From assembly GCA_944384125.1 (NCBI GenBank), contig CALWSF010000003.1:1-64000 (forward strand): a stretch of 64,000 bases of DNA, written 5' to 3'. The notes beneath the pieces are model-generated. The model searched no databases. It was not told the DNA's origin and was given only the letters and a program-made list of their open reading frames with translations. This DNA comes from an uncultured Lachnospiraceae bacterium. Its GTDB lineage: Bacteria > Bacillota > Clostridia > Lachnospirales > Lachnospiraceae. Position numbers and translations under genes: made by a program. Below, piece by piece: positions 35,378-43,474 of the stretch (positions are counted from its first letter, which is position 1; each line of letters starts with the position of its first letter).

Positions 35378-36083
35378 GGTTTTTTCTTTTTTTCACAATT
35401 ACTGTGGAAAGATAGGGGATATCTGTCCCCGACAGATCAACCGGATTGTTTACCACACTCTCCTGATCGGTTCCTGCTCTGGAAACCAGATAAAAACAGC
35501 TGTCCTCTGAATTATCCCTGAGCGCCTGCAGCAGCGCCTCCCTGTCAGCAGAAGGCTTCATCAGCACCACATTATCATTTTCGTCTATTATCTTTGTCAG
35601 ACTGTCGCTGCTGTTTTTCCTGACAGGCATTATAACAAGACGCTCATTCCATGATACCAGAGGAGTGCGGGCTGATGCTGCTGCCGCACAGAACGATGTG
35701 ACCCCCGGTATTATCTCCGTATCTATTCCCGCCGCTTTCATATAAGGCAGCGTGTACATGAATGTACTGTAAACTGACGGATCCCCCAGAGTAAGAAACA
35801 CACCGGTCTTCTCTCCTTCCAGATATCCGGCTATTCTATCTGCATTTTTTTTCCACATTTCCTGAAGATGACCGCCGCGGTAATGCATCGGGTATACCAG
35901 ATTGACTATCTCCTGCTCGTTCCCCTCCAGGTGTTCTTTTATTATCTCAAAAGCAAAGCTTCCGGCTCCCTCTGCCTTCTCAGGGCAGAAAATAACATCC
36001 GCCTCACGAAGAATACGCAGTCCTTTCAGTGTTATGAGCTCCGGATCGCCCGGGCCGACTCCTATCCCGTATAATTTTCCCAT
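35364..36083 (-). CDS. cobI: Precorrin-2/cobalt-factor II C20-methyltransferase
   Basis: A tetrapyrrole methylase of 239 residues in corrin-ring synthesis. The N-terminus is MGKLYGIGVGPGDPELITLK (family loop GxGPGDP at 8-14), LTLGDPSVYST is near 97, and IIPGVTSFCAAAA near 124 contacts SAM. GGAGG lies 5 bases before the ATG at 36083; the frame continues far upstream but only as antisense to the DUF362 gene. No other cobalamin gene adjoins it, so it is an orphan here; a CobO-like gene is at 8.3 kb. Anaerobic (CbiL) and aerobic (CobI) forms cannot be separated by eye; an anaerobe suggests CbiL. Confidence 0.9.
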   Translation of the reverse strand: MGKLYGIGVGPGDPELITLKGLRILREADVIFCPEKAEGAGSFAFEIIKEHLEGNEQEIVNLVYPMHYRGGHLQEMWKKNADRIAGYLEGEKTGVFLTLGDPSVYSTFMYTLPYMKAAGIDTEIIPGVTSFCAAAASARTPLVSWNERLVIMPVRKNSSDSLTKIIDENDNVVLMKPSADREALLQALRDNSEDSCFYLVSRAGTDQESVVNNPVDLSGTDIPYLSTVIVKKRKNLDNY

Positions 36084-36218
36084 TTTTTCCTCCCACTTTT
36101 GTATGCTGCATTTTTTAATATACTTCTCAGCCTCTTCTGTGTCAACCTGCATATGCATCCTCTTTTCTCCCTCATTGCCCTGCTCTCCCCCTTCCGTTAA
36201 CATTCTGAAAAGAATAAA

Positions 36219-36247
36219 TTGCCATTTTGTCCCTTTCATTTTATAAT
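36219..36247 (+). promoter_or_regulatory. Promoter of the DUF362 gene with overlapping inverted repeat
   Basis: TTGCCA (36219-36224), 17-base spacer, TATAAT (36242-36247), about 50 bases before the start codon. CCATTTT (36222-36228) and AAAATGG (36249-36255) form an inverted repeat enclosing the spacer and -10, a possible operator. Confidence 0.7.
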
Positions 36248-36296
36248 TAAAATGGTGTCTGTAAAAAGGCGCTAATCTGAGCAGAACAGGAGAACA

Positions 36297-37433
36297 ATGC
36301 TTATGAACCCCGCAAAAGTATATTTTACTGATTTTCATACCGTTGCTTTCGGAGACGGACTTCCGACAAAGCTCAAAAAGCTGATTCACGCAGCGGGAAT
36401 TGATACCATCGATATGGACGGAAAATTTGTTGCAATCAAAATGCACTTCGGAGAGCTGGGCAATATCAGTTATCTGCGTCCCAATTATGCAAGAGCCGTT
36501 GTAGATGTGGTAAAAGAACTGGGAGGAAAACCCTTCCTTACCGACTGCAATACCATGTACCCGGGAAGCCGGAAAAATGCACTGGAGCATCTGGAATGTG
36601 CATGGCAGAACGGATTTACTCCTCTTACAGTAGGATGTCCCATTCTCATCGGAGACGGCCTCAAGGGAACTGATGATGTCTCTGTCCCCGTAGAAGGCGG
36701 CGAGTATGTAAAAGAAGCCAAAATCGGCCGTGCCGTCATGGATGCAGATGTGTTTATCAGCCTTACTCATTTTAAAGGACATGAGATGACCGGTTTCGGA
36801 GGAGCCATCAAAAATATCGGTATGGGATGCGGCTCCCGTGCCGGCAAAAAGGAACAGCACAGCAGCGGAAAACCGCATATCAAACCTGAAAAATGCCGCG
36901 GCTGCAAAAAATGCCAGAAAGAATGTGCCAACGAAGGTCTTGAATTTGATGAAGCATCAAAGAAAATGACAGTAAATCAGACGAATTGTGTCGGCTGCGG
37001 CCGCTGTCTGGGAGCCTGCAATTTTGATGCCATCGCTTTTGATAATGATGCTGCCGTTGAGCTGCTGAACCGCCGGATGGCCGAATATACAAAGGCTGTT
37101 GTGGACGGCCGTCCCTGTTTTCATATTTCTCTCGTAGTTGACGTATCGCCCAACTGCGACTGCCACGGCGAGAATGATGTTCCTATTCTTCCAAATATCG
37201 GCATGTTTGCCTCCTTCGATCCGCTGGCCCTTGATCAGGCATGCGCTGACGCCTGTCTGGCTGCTGAGCCAATGCCCGGAAGTCAGCTGGCAAAACACCT
37301 GTCCGAACCGGGTTTCTGCGATCATCACGACCATTTTAAGAATTCCACACCGGAATCCGAGTGGAAAAGCTGCCTTGAACATGCGGAAAAAATCGGACTG
37401 GGAACCAGGAAGTATGAACTGATAAAGCTGTAA
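36297..37433 (+). CDS. DUF362 protein with two 4Fe-4S clusters
   Basis: A 378-residue protein. Residues 1-185 form the DUF362 domain (KVYFTDFHTV, MHFGELGNISYLRP, LTDCNTMYPGSRKNA, THFKGHEMTGFGGAIKN). Then come two ferredoxin motifs, CRGCKKCQKEC near 200 and CVGCGRCLGAC near 230, and a C-terminal part with Cys/His (NCDCHGEND, GFCDHHDHF). It probably handles electrons in the cytoplasm; the reaction is unknown. AGGAG lies upstream of two in-frame ATG codons (36297 and 36303). Divergent from cobI. Confidence 0.88.
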   Translation: MLMNPAKVYFTDFHTVAFGDGLPTKLKKLIHAAGIDTIDMDGKFVAIKMHFGELGNISYLRPNYARAVVDVVKELGGKPFLTDCNTMYPGSRKNALEHLECAWQNGFTPLTVGCPILIGDGLKGTDDVSVPVEGGEYVKEAKIGRAVMDADVFISLTHFKGHEMTGFGGAIKNIGMGCGSRAGKKEQHSSGKPHIKPEKCRGCKKCQKECANEGLEFDEASKKMTVNQTNCVGCGRCLGACNFDAIAFDNDAAVELLNRRMAEYTKAVVDGRPCFHISLVVDVSPNCDCHGENDVPILPNIGMFASFDPLALDQACADACLAAEPMPGSQLAKHLSEPGFCDHHDHFKNSTPESEWKSCLEHAEKIGLGTRKYELIKL

Positions 37434-37482
37434 TTTAAAACCTTTAACACGCAAAGCATGATACGGCATGTATCCATGCACA

Positions 37483-37520
37483 CAAAAAGACGGCTGCCGA
37501 AATTGTGCAGCCGCCTTTTT
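37483..37520. terminator. Bidirectional terminator between the DUF362 and GNAT genes
   Basis: CGGCTGC and GCAGCCG pair, flanked by AAAAAGA on the left and CTTTTT on the right. Confidence 0.8.
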
Positions 37521-37561
37521 ATTATATCCATCATCTCTGCGCGGGCAAATCTCTTTTTTCC

Positions 37562-38038
37562 TCAGTCTGCCAGTTTCGCAAGAGTTTCCCCTGTCACACG
37601 ATACACAGTCCACTCATCCATGGGTTTTGCCCCAAGAGAGAGATAGAAATCAATGCTCGGCCTGTTCCAGTCAAGGCAGGACCACTCCAGGCGCCCGCAT
37701 CCTCTCTCCACCGCAATTCCCGCAAGTCTTTTCAACAGTGCCTTTCCGTATCCATTTCCCCGATACTCCGGCATCACATAGAGATCTTCCAGATAAATAC
37801 CGGCTCTTCCGAGAAATGTTGAAAAATTGTGAAAGAACAGTGCAAAGCCAATCTCCTCTCCGTCCCTGACAGCAAATATTACCTCTGCTTTCTGACGGGT
37901 AAAAATCCACTCTTCCAGAATTTCCGGCGTTGCAACTACTTCATCCTCCAGTTTTTCATACTTTGCCAGGGCTTCAATAAATTTTAAAATTAAATCTGTA
38001 TCCTGCCGCTCTGCAAAGCGAAACGTTACATCTCCCAT
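37562..38038 (-). CDS. GNAT-family N-acetyltransferase (diamine acetyltransferase-like)
   Basis: A 158-residue acetyltransferase with the acetyl-CoA loop YVMPEYRGNGYGKALL (about 86-101) after GIYLEDL, and WNRPSIDFYLSLGAKP near the end. The overall pattern (FIEALAKYEKLEDEV, FALFFHNFSTF) resembles spermidine/spermine N1-acetyltransferases; the substrate is inferred only. Last gene downstream of the carboxypeptidase on the same strand. Confidence 0.85.
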   Translation of the reverse strand: MGDVTFRFAERQDTDLILKFIEALAKYEKLEDEVVATPEILEEWIFTRQKAEVIFAVRDGEEIGFALFFHNFSTFLGRAGIYLEDLYVMPEYRGNGYGKALLKRLAGIAVERGCGRLEWSCLDWNRPSIDFYLSLGAKPMDEWTVYRVTGETLAKLAD

Positions 38039-38090
38039 ATCTTATTCCCCGTACCAGATATTCTCAAATTGATATGACTCAGTCCGCAGA

Positions 38091-39626
38091 TTACTGAATC
38101 CAGACGCCATTGTCATCTACTTTGTATCCGTCCGGTGTCGTCCCTCCTGTGAAAAGAGAGCCGTTGGCATCCACATAGTACCAGTATCCGCCTGTCTGAA
38201 TCCACTGACTGGCTGCCATAGCTCCGCTTTCGGAAAAATAATACCAGACACCGTCTATCAGATTCCAGTCCCTCGCCATCCAGCCATCTGATTTAAAGCA
38301 GTAAATCTTCCCGTCAATTTTCAGGCATTCTCCGGCAGCATACGTTCCGTCAGCCTTTAAAAACTGCCACTCGTTCCCGGTCTGAATCCAGCGTCCTGAA
38401 GACACGGTCGCCTGCACATTGCTGCCAAAACCTCCTCCCGGCTGTGAGGAAATCCCCACTCCCGGAGCTGTCTGTGAAAATGAGTCTGCAGAATCCCCTG
38501 ACAAGGCCCCCGGCCCCTGGGAGACACTGCTCTGCGTCTGTGAAGCAGCCGTATTTTGTGCCTGAACAACCTCAAATCCATAATCCAGAAGTTTTTTTGT
38601 ATCACTGTAATGCGTCTGACTGCTTTTTAAAATAACCGCAATCAGACGGACCCCGTTGCGCTCGGCACAGGTAACAAGGGTATTGCCGGCCAGTGAGGTG
38701 TACCCCGTTTTTCCTCCCACAATTCCCTCATAATACTCGGCATTTGCAGGGTTCAGCATCTTATGGCCCATCGTCAGGCGGCGTACTGTCGGAACACTCG
38801 AAGTTGCAGGAAAATCATAATTCAATGTACCGGCGATTTGTCTGACCGTGCTGTTGGAAAATGCCGCAGAAGCGATCAATGCCATATCACGGGCCGATGT
38901 GTAATGCTGAGAATTATTTAATCCGTTGGGATTTACAAAATGCGTGTTGGTACAGCCAAGCGACGCTGCCTTCGCATTCATCAAATCCGCGAAGGCACTG
39001 ACACTGCCCGCCACATGCTCTGCAAGACCATTGGCTATCTCATTGGCAGATTTTAAAAGCAGTCCGTACATACAGTCTTTGACAGAAAACTGATCTCCTG
39101 CTTTAACCTGCAGCGTGACAGCCCCTGACTCCAGATTTGTAACAGCCGAAGCCGAAAAGGTAACCGTTTCATCCAGACTGCAGTTTTCCGCAACAAGCAA
39201 AGCCGTCATAAGCTTCGTGATGCTGGCAGGATAAAAATGGGTATCCCCGTTTTTTTCAAACAGAAAGCGATTGTTGGTTGCATCATAAAGCACCGCTCCC
39301 TGTGCCGCAATCTCCGGCTGCTCAGGCATGGACATTTCTCCTGCTGTCCCCGTAGGTAAGGCCACCGAAGTGCCTGACGAAGAAGCGCCTGATGCCCCCG
39401 ATTCCTGTACCGATGTGGTATAGGTTCCTCCCAGGGACGGCAGTCTCGACGGAGTTTTGGATATACTCTGGGTTCCGGCTGTATTTGCAGCCAGGCTCTG
39501 CTGTTCTGCCGTCATCCCCGGTCCGGTGGGCGGCAGTATCTCATCCGCAGGAACGGACATCACTGCTGCTATGGAAAAAGCCAGGGCAATGCATACAGAG
39601 CGGCTGTATTTTTTCCAATTATTCAT
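38091..39626 (-). CDS. D-Ala-D-Ala carboxypeptidase (S11) with C-terminal wall-binding repeats
   Basis: A 511-residue DacA-type enzyme trimming peptidoglycan stem peptides. A signal peptide (about 1-27) and a Ser/Gly/Thr-rich linker precede the catalytic domain. The active-site motifs are SITK (135-138), SANE near 193 and KTG (306-308). After a second linker, about 100 residues of choline-binding-like repeats follow (SGRWIQTGNEWQFLKADG, GVWYYFSESGAMA). The usual DacA C-terminal amphipathic membrane helix is missing; the repeats probably replace it as anchor. It lies 30 bases after ybaK. Confidence 0.93.
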   Translation of the reverse strand: MNNWKKYSRSVCIALAFSIAAVMSVPADEILPPTGPGMTAEQQSLAANTAGTQSISKTPSRLPSLGGTYTTSVQESGASGASSSGTSVALPTGTAGEMSMPEQPEIAAQGAVLYDATNNRFLFEKNGDTHFYPASITKLMTALLVAENCSLDETVTFSASAVTNLESGAVTLQVKAGDQFSVKDCMYGLLLKSANEIANGLAEHVAGSVSAFADLMNAKAASLGCTNTHFVNPNGLNNSQHYTSARDMALIASAAFSNSTVRQIAGTLNYDFPATSSVPTVRRLTMGHKMLNPANAEYYEGIVGGKTGYTSLAGNTLVTCAERNGVRLIAVILKSSQTHYSDTKKLLDYGFEVVQAQNTAASQTQSSVSQGPGALSGDSADSFSQTAPGVGISSQPGGGFGSNVQATVSSGRWIQTGNEWQFLKADGTYAAGECLKIDGKIYCFKSDGWMARDWNLIDGVWYYFSESGAMAASQWIQTGGYWYYVDANGSLFTGGTTPDGYKVDDNGVWIQ

Positions 39627-39656
39627 CGTTTTTCCTTCCGCATTTTATGTAAGGTT

Positions 39657-40124
39657 TCAGATGCTTTTGCACACATCTATCCAGGCAGAATATCCGGAAC
39701 AGCGCTCCAGTTCCTCCAAAGTAAGTTCAATGGCACTGTTGCTGCTGCCGCAGGCAGGATAGACTGTCTCAAATCGCTTCAGCGACTCATCCAGATAAAC
39801 CTGCACTCCCTCCTCAATACCAAAAGGGCACACCCCTCCGACAGCATGACCAATCTGCCTTTCCACCTGTTCCGGTGTCAGCATTCTGGCCTTCGTGTGA
39901 AAAGTCTCCTTATATTTATGATTGTCAATTTTCTGATCGCCGGCTGCAACAATAAGGATTGCAGAATCGTCCACCTGAAATGAAAGTGTTTTCGCAATTC
40001 TGGCTGGCTCACAGCCCACTGCCCGGGCAGCCAGTTCCACCGTAGCACTGGATACGTCAAATTCCAGGATCCGATCTGCCATTCCCCATTTTTCCAGCCA
40101 TTCTCTCGCTCGTTCTATCGCCAT
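39657..40124 (-). CDS. YbaK/prolyl-tRNA deacylase-domain protein
   Basis: A 155-residue protein of the trans-editing family that removes wrongly attached amino acids from tRNA. The conserved pattern AKTLSFQVDDSAILIVAAGDQKID (about 44-67) has the catalytic Lys, and GHAVGGVCPFGIEEGVQVYLDESL (91-114) has the GGxxPFG loop. It begins 2 bases after the ddh stop. The specific substrate (Cys-tRNA-Pro or other) cannot be told. Confidence 0.9.
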   Translation of the reverse strand: MAIERAREWLEKWGMADRILEFDVSSATVELAARAVGCEPARIAKTLSFQVDDSAILIVAAGDQKIDNHKYKETFHTKARMLTPEQVERQIGHAVGGVCPFGIEEGVQVYLDESLKRFETVYPACGSSNSAIELTLEELERCSGYSAWIDVCKSI

Positions 40125-40126
40125 AA

Positions 40127-41113
40127 TCAGAGATATTTCCTCCTGAGTTCCTCCGCACTTTCCATGGAAAGGTAGCCGGGGGCCACATCAAATGCCGTTC
40201 TGCAGCCCGCCTGTCCTTCCTGATTCATACGGTATGCAGCACGGGCATATGCAACAATAATGGAGGAAGTGAATTCAGGATTGGAATCCAGCTTCAGGCT
40301 GTACTCGATAATATGTCCATTCTCTTTCTCCCAGCCTGTCCGGCCGCTGCGAAGCACAAAACCACCGTGAGGAAGACGGCTGTGATCTCTTTTAAGCTCC
40401 TCCTCCGTGACAAAATGTACTGTTGTGTCATAGTCCGAAAAATAATTGGGCATGGTTTTTATCTCACGCTCAATACGCTCCCGGTCAGCTCCCTCCTCTG
40501 CTACCACAAAGCATTCGCGGGTATGCTTTTCTCTTGTACTGAGAACAGGATTTGAGCCGGAACGCACCGCTTCAAGCGCACTCTCCACCGGAATCGTATA
40601 CTGTCTTGCATCTTTTACGCCTTCAATGCGGCGAACTGCATCAGAATGTCCCTGGCTGACACCTTTTCCCCAGAATGTATAGTTTTCTCCTTCCGGAAGG
40701 CAGGCTGTCGCATAAAGCCGCGCTATGGAGAACATTCCCGGATCCCAGCCCACGGAAATCACTGCAACTTTACCTGATTTTTTTGCTGCCGCATCCACAG
40801 ATGCAAAATGTTCCGGGATCTTCGCGTGAGTGTCAAAGCTGTCCACTACATTAAACCACTGTGCATATTCCGGGGTCTGAACCGGAAGATCCGTAGCGCT
40901 TCCTCCGCAGAGGATCAGGACGTCTATTTCATCTTTTCTTTTTTCTGCTTCTTCCACAGAGTAAACCGGAACACCCTCTGTCAGAATATGAACGGACTTC
41001 GGATCGCGTCTTGTAAAAACTGCTTTAAGCTCCATGTCCGGATTCTGACGGATTGCGCACTCCACGCCTCTCCCCAGATTTCCATACCCTAAAATACCGA
41101 TTCTGATACTCAT
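40127..41113 (-). CDS. ddh: meso-Diaminopimelate dehydrogenase
   Basis: Ddh aminates tetrahydrodipicolinate directly to meso-diaminopimelate with NADPH, a one-step shortcut. The 328-residue protein has the Rossmann loop GILGYGNLGRG (6-16), CGGSATDLPVQTPEYAQWFNVVDSFDTH (69-96) and SVGWDPGMFSIARLY (119-133). With dapA and dapB in the same window, the route from aspartate semialdehyde to wall diaminopimelate is complete. Confidence 0.96.
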   Translation of the reverse strand: MSIRIGILGYGNLGRGVECAIRQNPDMELKAVFTRRDPKSVHILTEGVPVYSVEEAEKRKDEIDVLILCGGSATDLPVQTPEYAQWFNVVDSFDTHAKIPEHFASVDAAAKKSGKVAVISVGWDPGMFSIARLYATACLPEGENYTFWGKGVSQGHSDAVRRIEGVKDARQYTIPVESALEAVRSGSNPVLSTREKHTRECFVVAEEGADRERIEREIKTMPNYFSDYDTTVHFVTEEELKRDHSRLPHGGFVLRSGRTGWEKENGHIIEYSLKLDSNPEFTSSIIVAYARAAYRMNQEGQAGCRTAFDVAPGYLSMESAEELRRKYL

Positions 41114-41170
41114 ATATTTATCTTCCTCCCTGCTGCATTTTATTCTGTATCTGCTGCCGCTTTCAAGGGC

Positions 41171-41199
41171 AGAAAAAGGGAGTGATCCCTCACCCCCTC
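41171..41199 (-). terminator. Terminator after the XRE gene
   Basis: On the minus strand GGGGTGA and TCACTCC pair (one G-U) with a four-base loop, followed by CTTTTTC. Confidence 0.6.
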
Positions 41200-41238
41200 A
41201 ACAATCGCTATTTATTATACACGAAAAGCTGTAAAAAT

Positions 41239-41478
41239 TCAATCCTCCTGTTCCAAATTGTCGAACAGGTCGCTGTCATAAAATTCTCTGATTGTCATGC
41301 CAAAGCCTTCTGCAATCTTCTGAATATTTACTATCCCGGGATTATGACTTCTTCCGTTAAGAATACACTTCAGCGTTGAAATAGGCATTCCCGTCTTGTA
41401 AGCCAGCGCATATATGGTAAGCCTTTTCTGTCTGAGTAATTCACGTATTCGTTTTACCGTCGCCTCGCACACCTGCAT
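41239..41478 (-). CDS. Small XRE-family DNA-binding protein
   Basis: A 79-residue Cro/C1-type HTH protein (RIRELLRQKRLTIYALAYKTGMPISTLKCILNGRSHNPGIVNIQKIAEGFGMTIREFYDS covers the HTH; split by helix 2 and 3 near 25-45) with an acidic tail. Being only a DNA-binding domain, it likely acts as a dimeric repressor. A near-perfect 23-base palindrome 17 bases upstream suggests self-control. Not linked to phage genes. Confidence 0.85.
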   Translation of the reverse strand: MQVCEATVKRIRELLRQKRLTIYALAYKTGMPISTLKCILNGRSHNPGIVNIQKIAEGFGMTIREFYDSDLFDNLEQED

Positions 41479-41495
41479 GGCCTTTCTCCCTTCTC

Positions 41496-41518
41496 TCGTA
41501 TGAACTTAGTTTATACGA
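41496..41518. promoter_or_regulatory. Palindromic operator upstream of the XRE gene
   Basis: TCGTATGAACT / AGTTTATACGA is a 23-base palindrome with one mismatch pair, centred at 41507 and lying between the XRE start and its probable promoter (TATAAA on the minus strand within the palindrome). Confidence 0.65.
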
Positions 41519-41605
41519 AAAAAGGACAAAAACCGGGCGATACATCATACTTTTTGTAAAAACTGGAAATTTTTTCCAATTTTTTATCTGCACTCATATC
41601 CGCCG

Positions 41606-43474
41606 TTAATCCAGTTCCGCAAGGCCGGTATAAAGGCTGTAATAACGCCCTTTCAGCTTTAACAGTTCTTCGTGATCCCCTCTCTCGATAATCTCTCCGT
41701 GCTCCAGAACCATAATTGCATTGGCATTGCGGACCGTAGACAGCCGGTGTGCGATCACAAGTGTTGTCCTGTTGCGCATCAGCCGATCCATTCCGTGCTC
41801 AATATGCTTTTCTGTCCTTGTATCCACAGAGCTGGTAGCCTCATCCAGAATCAGAATGGGAGCACGTGAAATTGCGGCACGGGCAATGTTGAGAAGCTGA
41901 CGCTGCCCCTGACTTAAGTTGGCACCGTCCCCCTCCAGCATGGTATCATACCCTTTTGGAAGGCGCATGATAAATGAATGGGCCGAAGCCGTCTTAGCCG
42001 CCTCAATTACCTCCTCATCCGATGCATCCAGCCGGCCATACCGGATATTTTCCCGGACAGTTCCTGTAAACAGATGAGTATCCTGAAGTACCATTGCAAT
42101 ATTGCGCCGCAGCTCTTCCCGCTTCATTTTCCGTACATCCACACCGTCAACAGTGATCGTTCCTCCCTGAATGTCATAGAAACGGTTAATCAGATTTGTT
42201 ATCGTTGTCTTTCCCGCACCCGTTGAACCCACAAATGCAATTTTCTGTCCCGGTTTGGCATAAAGACTCACATCGCGCAGAATTACCTGCCCCGGTTCAT
42301 AACCGAAGGTCACATGGCTGAGCACTACTTCGCCCCGAATCGGTTCAATGGAAACAGCCTCAGGCACATCTGCTGCTTCCGGCTCTTCATCCATCACAGC
42401 AAACACGCGCTCTGCTCCGGCCAGAGCGGAAAATACATTGCTTATCTGCATGGAAATCTCATTAATCGGCCTTGAAAACTGTCTGGAGAAATTCAGAAAC
42501 ACTGTAAGACCGCCAACATCAAAATTCCGGAATACACACAGCAGACCGCCCACACAGGCAGTCAGAGCATAATTAACCTGGCTCAGATTGTTCATGACAG
42601 GCCCCATAACGCCTCCGAAAAACTGGGCTTTAATCTGCTTATCCCGCAAATCCCCGTTAAGATAGCCAAACTCCTCTTCCGCTATTTCCTCATGACAGAA
42701 TACCTTCACTACTTTCTGTCCCTGAATCGTCTCTTCAATATATCCATTTAATGCACCAAGTGCAGACTGCTGCGCAGAAAAGTATTTCTGGCTCCGGTTT
42801 GCCACAAATCCCCCTGCCTTCATCATCACAGGAATCATTATGAGGGTTATAACTGCCAGATAAATATTTGTATAAAGCATCAGAAACAGCGTTCCCAGTA
42901 TACTGAGTGCTCCTGAAAAAAGCTGAATCAGGGTACTGCTCAGCATATTTCCGATAGTATCCACATCATTGGTAAAACGACTCATCAGATCGCCATTGCT
43001 GTTCGTGTCGTAAAAACGAAGCGGCAGTTTCTGGAGCTTTACAAACAGATCTTCCCTTATCCGCTGAAGCGCATTCTGGGCAATCGTCAGCATTATCCGC
43101 GACTGGGCATAATTGGCTGCAACACTTATAAGATAAACCGATGCCATCACAAGTAAAGCCCGGAAAAGACCTGCCGGATCTCCTCTGCTGCCGTCCACCG
43201 GGACGATATAGCGGTTTATGACAGGCCGCAGCATATATGCTCCTGTCAGGTTCGTGATCGTACTCACAATCACACAGAAGAAAGCGACTGCCATTCCGAG
43301 GCGATCCTTCCTCAGATATGACATCAGGCGGCGGACTGTATCTCTGCTGTTCCTGGGGCGCCCGCCCCTGCCGGGAGACATACGGCGGCCCGGTCCGTGG
43401 CGCCTGACCGGCTCTTTTGCCACCCGGTTTCCATATCTTCTTTTAAGACTGGCAATTCTTTTCTCGTCTATCAT
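41606..43474 (-). CDS. ABC exporter subunit with canonical ATPase site
   Basis: A 622-residue ABC half-transporter. After a basic, Gly/Arg-rich N-terminal tail (RRHGPGRRMSPGRGG) there are six membrane helices (about 60-330) and the ATPase domain: Walker A GSTGAGKTT, Q-loop MVLQDTHLF, signature LSQGQRQL and Walker B ILILDEATSSVD with the catalytic Glu present. Its ATG overlaps the stop of the partner by 4 bases. Together they fit heterodimeric multidrug-type exporters. Confidence 0.94.
   Translation of the reverse strand: MIDEKRIASLKRRYGNRVAKEPVRRHGPGRRMSPGRGGRPRNSRDTVRRLMSYLRKDRLGMAVAFFCVIVSTITNLTGAYMLRPVINRYIVPVDGSRGDPAGLFRALLVMASVYLISVAANYAQSRIMLTIAQNALQRIREDLFVKLQKLPLRFYDTNSNGDLMSRFTNDVDTIGNMLSSTLIQLFSGALSILGTLFLMLYTNIYLAVITLIMIPVMMKAGGFVANRSQKYFSAQQSALGALNGYIEETIQGQKVVKVFCHEEIAEEEFGYLNGDLRDKQIKAQFFGGVMGPVMNNLSQVNYALTACVGGLLCVFRNFDVGGLTVFLNFSRQFSRPINEISMQISNVFSALAGAERVFAVMDEEPEAADVPEAVSIEPIRGEVVLSHVTFGYEPGQVILRDVSLYAKPGQKIAFVGSTGAGKTTITNLINRFYDIQGGTITVDGVDVRKMKREELRRNIAMVLQDTHLFTGTVRENIRYGRLDASDEEVIEAAKTASAHSFIMRLPKGYDTMLEGDGANLSQGQRQLLNIARAAISRAPILILDEATSSVDTRTEKHIEHGMDRLMRNRTTLVIAHRLSTVRNANAIMVLEHGEIIERGDHEELLKLKGRYYSLYTGLAELD

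Noticed and set aside
36084..36296. Cobalamin riboswitch near cobI
   Set aside because: No B12-box-like GCCACTG sequence or multi-stem pattern was seen upstream of cobI or of the CobO-like gene.
36084..36878. N-terminal extension of cobI by 265 codons
   Set aside because: The extension runs antisense to the DUF362 gene and across its promoter; GGAGG before 36083 marks the real start.
41239..41518. Prophage or toxin-antitoxin element around the XRE gene
   Set aside because: No partner toxin, integrase or phage gene adjoins; neighbours are housekeeping ddh and an ABC exporter.
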